Assembly: GCF_035581365.1 (NCBI RefSeq)
Contig: NZ_CP141590.1
Coordinates: 3,220,001 to 3,284,000 of the forward strand
DNA from: Tsuneonella sp. CC-YZS046
GTDB lineage: Bacteria > Pseudomonadota > Alphaproteobacteria > Sphingomonadales > Sphingomonadaceae
Direction: 5' to 3'
Length of the DNA: 64,000 nt
The position numbers were made by a program, and so were the translations under genes. The notes under the pieces were generated by a model. It had not been told where the DNA came from. It worked only from the letters and a program-made list of their open reading frames with translations, and ran no database searches. Positions within the stretch are counted from its first letter, which is position 1, and each line of letters starts with the position of its first letter. Positions 49,620 through 58,025 of the stretch are shown here, one piece after another.

Positions 49620-50575
49620 TGTCGAAACGCGATGAACTTGCCCGCCGATTGAAGGCGAACCTGCGGCTGCCGGTCATGGCCGGGCCGATGTTCATTGCCT
49701 CCACCGCCGATCTGGTGATCGAGCAGTGCAAGGCCGGGATCATCGGTTCCATGCCCGCGCTCAACCCGCGCACCAGCGAGCAGCTGGATGCCGACATCGC
49801 CCGGATTGCCGCCAGCGTGGGCGATGTGCCCTATGCGATCAATCTGGTCGCGCACAAGTCCAACTCGCGGCTGGATGCGGATCTGGAGATCGTGCTGAAG
49901 CACAAGGTGCCGATCGTGGTGCTGGCGCTGGCCGCCAATCCCGATCTGGTGCGCACCTTGCAGGCCAATGGCTCGCTCGTGTTTCAGGATGTGGTGAAGG
50001 ACCGCCACGCCCGCAAATGCGCGGAGATGGGCGTGGACGGGATCATCGCGGTGGGCGCGGGCGCGGGCGGCCACACGGGCGACCGCTCACCTTTCGCGCT
50101 GATGCAGGAACTGCGCGAATGGTGGGATGGCCTGGTGCTGCTGTCCGGCGCGATCGCCAATGGGCAGGCCGTGCTGGCGGCGGAAGTGCTCGGTGCGGAT
50201 TTCGCCTATATCGGCTCGCCCTTCCTCGCGAGCACGGAAGCGAATACCCAGCCCGGCTTCAAGCAGATGATCGTCGACGGGGTGGCGGACGACATCGTCG
50301 TGACCAATTGCTTCACCGGGGTGAACGCCAATTTCCTGCGCCCCTCCATCCTCGAGAACGGCCTCGATCCGGCCCAGCTCGTTCGCCCGGAAGGCAAGGC
50401 GATCAATATCGACGGCGGCGGCGACAACGCCAAGGCGTGGAAGGACATCTGGAGCGCGGGGCAGGGCATCGGCGCGATCAAGCGCTCCGAGCCGGCGGGC
50501 GACTATATTGGCTGGCTTGCGGATGATTATGCGCAGGCGCGGGCGCGAATGGGGATGCCGCCCTATCGCAGCTGA
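49619..50575 (+). CDS. Nitronate monooxygenase-like FMN protein
   Basis: 318 residues; ATG overlaps the hydratase stop (TGATG) after GAGAGGGAA. LPVMAGPMFIASTADLVIEQC, VGAGAGGHTGD with the His of the active site, LLSGAIANGQAVLAAEVLGADFAYIGSPF are the FMN-binding core of the 2-nitropropane dioxygenase/nitronate monooxygenase family. Members in catabolic clusters also act as enoyl-CoA or quinone reductases, so nitronate is not necessarily the substrate. Confidence 0.88.
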   Translation: MSKRDELARRLKANLRLPVMAGPMFIASTADLVIEQCKAGIIGSMPALNPRTSEQLDADIARIAASVGDVPYAINLVAHKSNSRLDADLEIVLKHKVPIVVLALAANPDLVRTLQANGSLVFQDVVKDRHARKCAEMGVDGIIAVGAGAGGHTGDRSPFALMQELREWWDGLVLLSGAIANGQAVLAAEVLGADFAYIGSPFLASTEANTQPGFKQMIVDGVADDIVVTNCFTGVNANFLRPSILENGLDPAQLVRPEGKAINIDGGGDNAKAWKDIWSAGQGIGAIKRSEPAGDYIGWLADDYAQARARMGMPPYRS

Positions 50576-50625
50576 ATGAATACCGAGGCGGCGGGGCTGT
50601 TTCAGGCCGCTCCGGCTTCCGATCT

Positions 50626-50667
50626 TTGACGCAAGTCAAAGCGCATAATGCGTATTTAGTATACGCA
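50626..50667. promoter_or_regulatory. FNR/FixK-like box and palindrome upstream of the desaturase-reductase fusion
   Basis: TTGACGCAAGTCAA (50626-50639) matches TTGA-n6-TCAA with arms TTTGAC/GTCAAA. TGCGTAT-TTAGT-ATACGCA (50649-50667) is a perfect 7-bp inverted repeat that overlaps a possible -10 (TAGTAT, 50657-50662). The palindrome resembles the one at 1847-1866. Oxygen-linked control of an O2-dependent enzyme would make sense, but this is inference. Confidence 0.45.
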
Positions 50668-50701
50668 AACTGTGACAAATCGGGAGCAGGAGTACTGAAC
50701 C

Positions 50702-52567
50702 ATGGCCATGACCAGAAATCCCGCCGTCAGGGATGTGCTTAATCAGGTTGTGAAAGACCCGCGCTATGCGGATGTGATGCGGGTGCCGTTGCTGGCGGTC
50801 CAGCAGGCGGCGCTGGTCGTGCTGGCGCTGGGCGCGTTCGGCCTCGGGGTATGGGGCTATATGAGCGGCCATCTTCCCCTGTGGGGTGCGATGCTGTTCA
50901 ACCTTGGCGCGGTCTATCTGGCCTTCACGCCGCTGCACGACGCCTCGCATCGCGCGGTTTCCAGCAATGGCGCGCTGAACGATCTTCTCGGCGTGATCCC
51001 CGGCCAGTTGCTCCTGCCCGGCGTGAACATGACGGTGTTCCGCGCCATTCATATGGATCATCATCGCTATACCGGCCAGGAAGGGCGCGATCCCGACACC
51101 GGCTTCGTCGATCTGCCGAAATGGCTGGGCGTAACCTATCTGATGTTCGCCGATCTGCACTGGGTCGGCTGGTATTACCGCCATGGCCGGCATTACTGGT
51201 CGCGCAAGGTCGCCATCTGGTTCCATATCATGCTGGCGGCGGTGGTGATTTCCCATGTCGCCTTCCTGATGTCGCCCTGGTGGAAGGAATTCCTGCTGCT
51301 CTATGTGGTGCCGCAGCGCGTGGGGCTGGGCATCGTCGCCTATACCTTCGCGCATATCCAGCATCCCACCGGGCTGACCTGGGAGCATGCGCCGTTCCAG
51401 TCGACGGTTTACGTGCGGGGCAATTCGCCGTTCCGGCGCCTGATGTTCGGGCAGGAGGATCACACGATCCACCACCTCGTGCCGCATGTGCCCTGGTATA
51501 AATACAGGCGCGTGTGGGAACTCGCCAATGGCGTGTTGCGCAGGCAGGGCATCCCCGATCGCGGCTGGTTCGAGGGGCCGGGGGAAATCCATATCCCGAC
51601 CGAGGAGGATCGCGCGCCGATCGCCATGCGCGTCGCCGGGATCGAGGACCAGGCCGAGGCCATCCGTTCCTTCGACCTCGAACCGGCCGACGGCTGCGCC
51701 CTGCCATCGGGCGATGCCGGGGCGCATGTCGAAATTCACCTGCCGGACGGGCTGGTCCGCCAATATTCTCTGGTGTCTCACGACCGGGCCGCCAATCGCT
51801 ATCGCATCGCGGTCAAGCGGGAGGACGGCGGGCGCGGCGGCTCGCGCGCCATGCATGCGTTGAAGCTGGGTGACGAGATCGCGGTTTCCCGTCCGCGTAA
51901 CAACTTCGTGCTTTATGAAAATGCGCCGCGCTTCGTGCTGGTGGCGGGCGGCATCGGCATCACGCCGCTGCTGGCGATGGCGCATCGCCTCCATGCGCTG
52001 GGCAAGCCTTATCACCTCCATGTCTGTTCGCGCGATGAGAGCGCAATCGCGTTCCGCAAGGACCTTGCCCAGGGGCCGATGTCACGCTGCGTCACGCTGC
52101 ATCTGGACCGGGCCGGGGGTGGTTCGGGCATCGATCCCGATGCAGTGCTGGGAACCTACGGACCGGAAGACCTGCTTTATCTTTGTGGTCCACAGCCTTT
52201 CATGGACTGGCTCCGCCGGGAAGCTGCGGCGAGAGGCTGGCGCGAGGACCAGATCCGCACGGAATCCTTTTCGGCCGCCATTGCCGACGACAGCGAGAAC
52301 CGGGCATTCAACCTGCAGCTCGCCCGTTCCGGCAGATCGGTGGAAGTGCCGGCGGACCGAACCATCATAGATGCGCTGGCGGCGGCGGGGATCGAGGTGC
52401 CCTTCGCCTGCATGCAGGGCACCTGCGGGCGGTGCGCGGCGGATATCGTCTCGGGCGAGGTGGAGCATCGCGACGCCTATTTCTCGGACGAGGAGAAGGC
52501 CGGAAACAGGCATATGTGCCTGTGCGTGTCCCGGGCAAAGGGTGCGCAACTGGTGGTGGATCTGTAG
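50702..52567 (+). CDS. Membrane fatty-acid desaturase/hydroxylase fused to a flavin-2Fe-2S reductase
   Basis: 621 residues. The N-terminal half is an integral di-iron enzyme with hydrophobic segments near 30-52 and 60-78 and histidine boxes HDASH (79-83), HMDHH (117-121) and HTIHH (254-258). A linker around 290-320 leads to a phthalate-dioxygenase-reductase-type module: FMN/FAD motif RQYSLVS (353-359), NAD motif GGIGITP (416-422), CGP (495-497) and a C-terminal plant-type ferredoxin with Cys570, Cys575, Cys578 and Cys608. Oxygenase and complete electron chain are thus in one chain, a self-sufficient arrangement. It would hydroxylate or desaturate a hydrophobic substrate with NAD(P)H and O2. 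GGGAGCAGG precedes the ATG. Confidence 0.93.
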   Translation: MAMTRNPAVRDVLNQVVKDPRYADVMRVPLLAVQQAALVVLALGAFGLGVWGYMSGHLPLWGAMLFNLGAVYLAFTPLHDASHRAVSSNGALNDLLGVIPGQLLLPGVNMTVFRAIHMDHHRYTGQEGRDPDTGFVDLPKWLGVTYLMFADLHWVGWYYRHGRHYWSRKVAIWFHIMLAAVVISHVAFLMSPWWKEFLLLYVVPQRVGLGIVAYTFAHIQHPTGLTWEHAPFQSTVYVRGNSPFRRLMFGQEDHTIHHLVPHVPWYKYRRVWELANGVLRRQGIPDRGWFEGPGEIHIPTEEDRAPIAMRVAGIEDQAEAIRSFDLEPADGCALPSGDAGAHVEIHLPDGLVRQYSLVSHDRAANRYRIAVKREDGGRGGSRAMHALKLGDEIAVSRPRNNFVLYENAPRFVLVAGGIGITPLLAMAHRLHALGKPYHLHVCSRDESAIAFRKDLAQGPMSRCVTLHLDRAGGGSGIDPDAVLGTYGPEDLLYLCGPQPFMDWLRREAAARGWREDQIRTESFSAAIADDSENRAFNLQLARSGRSVEVPADRTIIDALAAAGIEVPFACMQGTCGRCAADIVSGEVEHRDAYFSDEEKAGNRHMCLCVSRAKGAQLVVDL

Positions 52568-52570
52568 GTC

Positions 52571-52628
52571 CTGATCCTAAGGGCTGAGGCGGCGAGGGCG
52601 GACAGGCCCTCGCCGCAAGCCGGATCAG
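52571..52628. terminator. Nested inverted repeat between convergent operons
   Basis: An 11-bp perfect stem GCGGCGAGGGC/GCCCTCGCCGC (52589-52599 with 52606-52616) lies inside an outer CTGATCC/GGATCAG pair (52571-52577 with 52622-52628). No T-tract; it probably limits read-through between the two converging transcripts. Confidence 0.55.
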
Positions 52629-52639
52629 GAGAAGTCCGA

Positions 52640-54199
52640 TCAGGAAACGGAGCGGCCGACGCCTTCCCAATAGGGCGCGCGCAGATCCTTCTTGGACACC
52701 TTGCCGCTGGGCACCAGCGGGAAGCTCTCGAAGAAATCGACGCTCTTCGGCACCTTGTAGCCGGCCAGCCTCTCCCGCGCATGGGACAGGATGCCGGCTT
52801 CATCCACCGCCTGTTCGGGCTTCACGATCACGCAGGCCTTGACCGCTTCGCCCCAGCGCGCGTCGGGCACCCCGATCACCGCCACGGCCGCGACCTGCGG
52901 ATGCGTGGAAATGGCGTTCTCCACCTCGGCGGAGTAGATGTTCTCGCCGCCGGAGACGATCATGTCCTTCACCCGGTCCACGATATAATACAGCCCCTCG
53001 GCATCGCGCCGGGCGACGTCGCCGGAATGATACCAGCCGTCTTCCAGCACTTTGGCGGTGGTTTCCGGCTGGTTCCAGTAGCCCATGAAAATGGCGGGCG
53101 CGCGGATCAGCAATTCGCCGGGCTCGCCATCGGGGACATCGTTTCCTTCGGAATCCACGATGCGGAATTCGATCAGCGGCAAGGGCCGCCCGCAGCTCTG
53201 CAGCTTGGCCTCGTCATTGAGGTCATGCTCCTCCGGGCGAAGGATCGAAAAGGCGCCGTTGGCCTCTGTCGCGCCGTAGAACTGCATGAACTTGCAGGGC
53301 ATCATTTCGATGGCCCGCTTGATAAGCCCCAGCGAAATCGGCGAACCCGCATAAAGGGTCAGCCGCAGCGACGAGAAATCCGTGGTCTGTGCGTCGGGAT
53401 GATCCAGCAGCATCTGGATCATCGTGGGGGTCAGCGTCAGCAGCGTCGGCCGGTCATGCTGGATCGTGGCCAGCACCGTGGCGGGATTGAACTGCCGCAC
53501 GATCGAGATCGCGACGCCGTTGTACAGGCATTGAAAGGCGATGCCGATCGACAGGAGGTGGAAATTGGGAAGCGGGTTGATGAAGATGTCATCCGCATCC
53601 CAGTGATAGGCCGGCTCGAAATGCTCGCACAGCCGTATGCGGTTGAAGCCGCCATGGGTCAGCATCACGCCCTTGGGAATCCCCGTGGTGCCCGAGGTGT
53701 AAAGCTGGATCGCGGTATCTTCCTCGCTGATGAAGATGCCGGGCTTTTCCTCCGGCTGATCGGCGAAGATCGTTTCCAGGGTGGCGGCCTCGTCGATCCA
53801 GATGGTTTCGATCCGGGCCGTGCAGGATGCGATGGCCTCGTTCCATAAATCCGCCAGCGCTCGCTCGACTATGCAAAGCCGGGTCTGGCTGTCTTCGATC
53901 AGCTGGACCAGCTCGGGCACGGCCAGCCGCCAGTTGAACACCGTGAAGGCGCCGCGGGTCTTTGCCGTGCCGATCAGCGCGAAATAGAAATCCGGACTGT
54001 TCAGGCCAAAGAAGCCCACGCGATGGCCTGCCTCGACCCCGCGCGCGATCAGCCCGTTGGCCACCCGATTGGCGGCGCGATCATATTCGGCGAAGGAGAT
54101 CGTGCGATCGCCCCACACCAGCGCGCGCCGGTCAGGCGTCTTGCGGGCATGATATTCGATGAATTGCCCGAGAGTGCGGACTTCCGGATAAAGCCACAT
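52640..54199 (-). CDS. Acyl-CoA synthetase (AMP-forming ligase)
   Basis: 519 residues. P-loop YTSGTTGIPKGVM, then YGATEANGA, GWYHSGDVARRD, DRVKDMIVSGGENIYS and lid lysine VPSGKVSKKD. It resembles medium/long-chain fatty acyl-CoA ligases. Last gene of the minus-strand operon that begins at 58748; with the upstream crotonase and alcohol dehydrogenase it can convert an alcohol to an acid and activate it. Confidence 0.93.
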   Translation of the reverse strand: MWLYPEVRTLGQFIEYHARKTPDRRALVWGDRTISFAEYDRAANRVANGLIARGVEAGHRVGFFGLNSPDFYFALIGTAKTRGAFTVFNWRLAVPELVQLIEDSQTRLCIVERALADLWNEAIASCTARIETIWIDEAATLETIFADQPEEKPGIFISEEDTAIQLYTSGTTGIPKGVMLTHGGFNRIRLCEHFEPAYHWDADDIFINPLPNFHLLSIGIAFQCLYNGVAISIVRQFNPATVLATIQHDRPTLLTLTPTMIQMLLDHPDAQTTDFSSLRLTLYAGSPISLGLIKRAIEMMPCKFMQFYGATEANGAFSILRPEEHDLNDEAKLQSCGRPLPLIEFRIVDSEGNDVPDGEPGELLIRAPAIFMGYWNQPETTAKVLEDGWYHSGDVARRDAEGLYYIVDRVKDMIVSGGENIYSAEVENAISTHPQVAAVAVIGVPDARWGEAVKACVIVKPEQAVDEAGILSHARERLAGYKVPKSVDFFESFPLVPSGKVSKKDLRAPYWEGVGRSVS

Positions 54200-54205
54200 C
54201 TTCGA

Positions 54206-54994
54206 TCACTCTCCCCGAAATTGCGGTTTGCGCTTTTCGACGAAAGCGGTGAGCCCTTCCTGCGCGTCGGCGGTGCGGGCGATCCGGGCCAGCGCCTGTG
54301 CTTCCAGCTCGAGCTGGGTTTCCAGCGGCTGGTCGCCCACGCTATTGAGCAGCCGCCGGATTTCGCCGAAGGCGCGCGTCGGCCCCTGGGCGAGCCGCTT
54401 TGCGATTTCCTCGGCCCTGGCGATAAGGCTGTCCGCCGGAGCGATTTCGTCGGCCAGGCCCGCCGCGACGGCGGCATCCGCATCGAGAATCTCGTTCATG
54501 ATGAGGAACCGCTTGGCGCGGGCGATGCCCATGCGCCGCGCGAACATCACCGAGGAACTGGCGTCGTTGGAATAGCCGATGCCGGCATAGGCCGCGACGA
54601 ACTTGGTGGACGGCTCGACCAGGACGATGTCGGAGCCGGCGATGGTGCCGGTCATCCCCCCGGTGCAGATGCCCTGGATCGCGGCGACGATCGGGGCGTC
54701 CATCCGCTGCAGGCGGGCAATGCCGACATGCAGGTCGCGGGTCCATTCCTTGATCAGCTTCGGCAGGTCGTCCTTCGCCGCCTGGAACTTGCGGACGTCG
54801 CCGCCGAAGCTGAAATTCTTGCCCTCGGCGGTAATCAGCACGGCGCGGACCGAACGGTCTTCCGAAATGTCGTCCGCGATATCGCCGAATGCGCTGCAGA
54901 ATTCCCCGTCGATCGGATTGCCGCGATCGGCCTGGGTGAAAATAATGCGCGCCAGCGCGCCGTCGCGCTCAAGTCGCATGCTTGGATTGGTCAT
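54206..54994 (-). CDS. Enoyl-CoA hydratase/isomerase family protein
   Basis: 262 residues. FSFGGDVRKFQ and AIQGICTGGMTGTIAGSDI give the crotonase core; the second catalytic part reads YAGIGYSNDASSSVMFAR, without the usual Pro-Glu/Gly-Gly pattern, so this is an unusual member whose hydratase activity is uncertain. N-terminal LERDGALARIIFTQADRGN is the first strand pair. Spacing to neighbours is 6 and 10 nt. Confidence 0.86.
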   Translation of the reverse strand: MTNPSMRLERDGALARIIFTQADRGNPIDGEFCSAFGDIADDISEDRSVRAVLITAEGKNFSFGGDVRKFQAAKDDLPKLIKEWTRDLHVGIARLQRMDAPIVAAIQGICTGGMTGTIAGSDIVLVEPSTKFVAAYAGIGYSNDASSSVMFARRMGIARAKRFLIMNEILDADAAVAAGLADEIAPADSLIARAEEIAKRLAQGPTRAFGEIRRLLNSVGDQPLETQLELEAQALARIARTADAQEGLTAFVEKRKPQFRGE

Positions 54995-55004
54995 CTCGGT
55001 CCTC

Positions 55005-56111
55005 TCAGTCGAATGTCAGCACGGCCTTGATGCACTTGCCGTGATGGCCGTCCTCGATGGCCTGGTTGATTTCGCTGAACGGGTATCGGGTAATGATCTG
55101 GTCCACCGGCAGGCGACCGGCGGCGTGATGGGCGATCAGCTCGGGCAGGAAGCCGGTGATGTCGCTGTCGCCCTCGATGATGCCGCGAACCGTGCCGCCC
55201 ATGGTGATGAACTGGACGAGTGGGACGGGCAGGGCCGCATCGAGCGAGCCGGGCACGCCGATCAGGCCGATCCGGCCCAGCGTGCAGACCATGTTCACCG
55301 CCTGCTCGACTGCGGGCAGATAGCCGCTGGTGTCGACCACCATGTCCACGCCTTCCGGCACGATGGCGCGAACCGCTTCGGCCGTATTGGCCTGGGCAAT
55401 CGGATCGATGGCATGGGTGGCGCCCAGCGCCAGCCCTTCCTCGCGGCGGGCGACCTGCGGCTCGATGAGGATGATCGGATCGCAGCCGGCGATCTTGCCG
55501 CCCATCACGGCCGAAAGCCCCACCGCGCCGCCGCCGATCACCACCAGCGATTCGCCCTGCTTCGCGCTGAGCGAGCGCATCACGCCGCCAGCGCCGGTCT
55601 GGATGCCGCAGCCGAGGGGCGCGAGCGTGGCGAGATCGGCGTCGTCGGCCACTTTCAGCACGTTGCGGGAATTGGCCACCGCCTTGGCGGCGAAGGAGGA
55701 CTGGCCGAAGAAGTTGTCATGGACCGTGGCGCCGTCCTTGGAGAGGCGGTTCGTGCCGTCGCTGTGGACGCAGCCGAAGTTCATCGGGAAGAACTGGAGG
55801 CAATAGGCCGGGTCGTTGGACTTGCAGCGCTTGCACTCGCCGCAGCTGTTGAAGGTGAGCAGCACCTTGTCGCCCGGCCTGACGTTGGTGACGCCTTCGC
55901 CGACCGCTTCGACCACGCCCGCGCCTTCATGCCCGAGCACCACCGGGAACGGATTCCCGAAAGCGCCCGTCGCTGCCGCGATGTCGGTATGGCAGATGCC
56001 GACCGCCTTGATATCGACCAGCACTTCGCCCGCCTTGGGCGCGGCGACTTCGACGGTTTCGATGGAGAACGGGCCCGAAGGCTCTTTCAGAACGGCGGCG
56101 ACGGCTTCCAT
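55005..56111 (-). CDS. Zinc-dependent aryl/allyl alcohol dehydrogenase
   Basis: 368 residues. VGICHTDIAAATG, GHEGAGVVEAVGEGV, structural-zinc CGECKRCKSNDPAYC and GGGAVGLSAVMG fit the class I/III branch that includes benzyl-alcohol (XylB) and geraniol (GeoA) dehydrogenases. It oxidises an activated primary alcohol to an aldehyde with NAD+. Located between a crotonase and a DUF7064 gene; a small CCCGTC-n4-GACGGG hairpin (56141-56156) lies just upstream in the transcript. Confidence 0.92.
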   Translation of the reverse strand: MEAVAAVLKEPSGPFSIETVEVAAPKAGEVLVDIKAVGICHTDIAAATGAFGNPFPVVLGHEGAGVVEAVGEGVTNVRPGDKVLLTFNSCGECKRCKSNDPAYCLQFFPMNFGCVHSDGTNRLSKDGATVHDNFFGQSSFAAKAVANSRNVLKVADDADLATLAPLGCGIQTGAGGVMRSLSAKQGESLVVIGGGAVGLSAVMGGKIAGCDPIILIEPQVARREEGLALGATHAIDPIAQANTAEAVRAIVPEGVDMVVDTSGYLPAVEQAVNMVCTLGRIGLIGVPGSLDAALPVPLVQFITMGGTVRGIIEGDSDITGFLPELIAHHAAGRLPVDQIITRYPFSEINQAIEDGHHGKCIKAVLTFD

Positions 56112-56174
56112 GGATCAATCTCCCTTAGGTATTCTTCGGTCCCGTCTAGCGACGGGGGCTGAACCGGCCCTGTC

Positions 56175-57119
56175 TCAATAAGGCCCGTTGGCACGGATAT
56201 GTTCAAGATATGCGGTCGGCCAGGCGCATTCCATCCAGCCTATACCGGCTTTCCCGTCGATCAAGGCGCGCCCGCCGCTTTCGTTCAGGCTCACCACCGG
56301 ATCGGGCAGCAGCGTGTAGCAACCGAATACTTCGGTTTCCACCGTGGTTTCCCGCCCGGCCGCGTCCAGCAGGCGCGCGCGATAGCCGGTCTGCCAGTAC
56401 TGATCGTCGTAATCGACGTCGTTCTCCACCGTCTCGATCCGCGACATCAGCCCGTCCTTGTAGACGAAGCCGCGCACATGCTCCTTGCCGAGCGCATGGA
56501 AGCGCCAGAAGTGGACGGCTATATCGGTGCCGCTCTGGCCGACGAACCATTCATATTGCTGGAAGGGGACCCAGTCCCGCGTGCCCCAGCTGTGGTCGCG
56601 ATGCCCGGTGCTTTCGAACTCGATCGTGCGGCCGGGCAGCTTCAGCGTGCCGACGACGCGGCCCGCCTGCTCGATCCGGTCGGTCGCGCAATATTTCGGG
56701 CATCCGCGCGGGTCGGAAGCATAGGCATAGGGCGGGTGGAACGCCTCGAAGGAGAAGTCGATGGTCGCTTCCGGCGTTTCCCAGCGGACTTTCGCCTTGT
56801 CGAACTTCAGGTCCTGCTCCATGCGGAACCCGTCCAGCTCCCACTTGTCGAAGCCCATGTCGGTGGGAACTGGGCGATCCGGCAGGCGCTGCTGGATCGG
56901 CTTGTCGCCGATGCCCGGGCCGAAGATCGCGACGGCGGCGCCGGCCTTGCTGTCCGCGGTTACCCAGGTGTAGGTGAAGAAGGCGATCCGTTCCTCGGGA
57001 AGAACCACGATGTAGGGGATGGATTCCCGCCCCATGGCGATCTTGGGCAGTTCGTGGCGGCCGTCGTGGGCCGGGTCGATGGCCATTTCGGGTTCGGCCA
57101 GAACGGAATTGTCAAACAT
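56175..57119 (-). CDS. DUF7064/DUF7065 family (CrtC-like fold) protein
   Basis: 314 residues from the ATG 4 nt after the preceding gene's stop. The core TGHRDHSWGTRDW (171-183) is the canonical family signature, with surrounding aromatic strands (YEWFVGQSGTDIAVHFWRF). This is the best-preserved of the three family members in the window. No signal peptide. In this operon it follows three membrane proteins and precedes alcohol dehydrogenase, crotonase and ligase genes. The activity is unknown; a hydratase-like action on an alkene is one option by analogy with CrtC. Confidence 0.75.
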   Translation of the reverse strand: MFDNSVLAEPEMAIDPAHDGRHELPKIAMGRESIPYIVVLPEERIAFFTYTWVTADSKAGAAVAIFGPGIGDKPIQQRLPDRPVPTDMGFDKWELDGFRMEQDLKFDKAKVRWETPEATIDFSFEAFHPPYAYASDPRGCPKYCATDRIEQAGRVVGTLKLPGRTIEFESTGHRDHSWGTRDWVPFQQYEWFVGQSGTDIAVHFWRFHALGKEHVRGFVYKDGLMSRIETVENDVDYDDQYWQTGYRARLLDAAGRETTVETEVFGCYTLLPDPVVSLNESGGRALIDGKAGIGWMECAWPTAYLEHIRANGPY

Positions 57120-57123
57120 CAAT

Positions 57124-57390
57124 CTACTCCCAGGGAAGAACTGCCAGCCCGGTGGCGAGGATAACCGCCACCACGGCCAGCCATACGGTGAGCACCTGTC
57201 GCCAGGGGCGATGCCGCCAGCCCAGGTGCATGAAGCTGCCGAACACGAGGTTTATCTTGAGCAAGCCGATGGCGAAAGCGGCAAGGCTGGCCGCCAGCGA
57301 CATGATGTCCTCCTCGACCAGGACGAAGCTGCCGAGCGAAAGCAGGGCGAGCAGGGCAAGGGCGACGTTTTCGTTGATCCGCAAGGTCAT
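57124..57390 (-). CDS. Cytochrome c oxidase subunit IV-like/NorF-like small membrane protein
   Basis: 88 residues; ATG overlaps the COX3-like gene's stop (ATGA). Three hydrophobic segments (about 8-25, 30-50, 65-85) with a GLLKINLVFGSFMHLGWR connector match the small prokaryotic COX IV/NorF family. A longer in-frame ORF on this strand would merge it with the upstream gene region and is not used. No catalytic residues are expected. It probably forms a complex with the two membrane proteins encoded before it. Confidence 0.78.
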   Translation of the reverse strand: MTLRINENVALALLALLSLGSFVLVEEDIMSLAASLAAFAIGLLKINLVFGSFMHLGWRHRPWRQVLTVWLAVVAVILATGLAVLPWE

Positions 57391-58022
57391 TTCCACCCTC
57401 CCGCCAGATAGATCATCGGGAACAGGATCATCCAGAGCAGGTCGACCATGTGCCAGTAATTGCCGGCGCTCTCGATCCATTTCAGCCGGTGCGGATTCTC
57501 GGCCTGCCGGAGCTTGCCGAGGCAGACCAGCAGCACGCCGATGCCAATCAGGAAATGCAGGAAGTGAATGCCGGTGAAGGCGAAGTAATATGTGAAGAAC
57601 TCGCTGGTCTGGATGGTGATGCCCGCCGCAATCTTGGTCGAATATTCGTAGATCTTGAGCACACCGAAGCAGGAGCCGACCAGCAGAGCATAAATGATCC
57701 TGCGCCGCGCGATGTGCCATTCCCCCGCTCGGGCGGCGTTCACCGCCCGGGCCATGAACCAGCCGCTGGTAATCAGGATCAGCGTGTTCACCAGCCCGAT
57801 CGCCGGAACGAGTTTGGCCCGCGATTCGCGATAGGCGTCCGGGTCCTCCGCCTGTCCGACCATGAACAGCAGGAAGAACACCGCGAACATGCACATATCC
57901 GCGACGATGAAGAACCAGACGCCTTCGTCGCCCGGGAGGCGCGCGTGGTCCCCGGTGGTGTTACCGGAAGTTCCGTCGCGCGCTTCCTGCCCCGGCCGGG
58001 GCGCCGTGACCGTGTCCGTCAT
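57387..58022 (-). CDS. Cytochrome c oxidase subunit III-like (NorE-type) membrane protein
   Basis: 211 residues. An N-terminal polar stretch precedes five membrane helices: GVWFFIVADMCMFAVFFLLF, IGLVNTLILITSGWFMARAV, IIYALLVGSCFGVLKIYEYS, FFTYYFAFTGIHFLHFLIGI and WHMVDLLWMILFPMIYLAGG. FTGIHFLHF and YWHMVDLLW are typical subunit III motifs. Five rather than seven helices points to the NorE branch. No subunit I or II, and no norCB, is in the window, so its partner enzyme is unknown. Confidence 0.88.
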   Translation of the reverse strand: MTDTVTAPRPGQEARDGTSGNTTGDHARLPGDEGVWFFIVADMCMFAVFFLLFMVGQAEDPDAYRESRAKLVPAIGLVNTLILITSGWFMARAVNAARAGEWHIARRRIIYALLVGSCFGVLKIYEYSTKIAAGITIQTSEFFTYYFAFTGIHFLHFLIGIGVLLVCLGKLRQAENPHRLKWIESAGNYWHMVDLLWMILFPMIYLAGGWK

Positions 58023-58025
58023 CGG

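Noticed and set aside
57124-57894. One 256-codon gene instead of two overlapping membrane genes
   Set aside because: The extended part is out of frame with the COX3-like motifs on the same strand. The COX4-like gene has its own ATG in an ATGA overlap.
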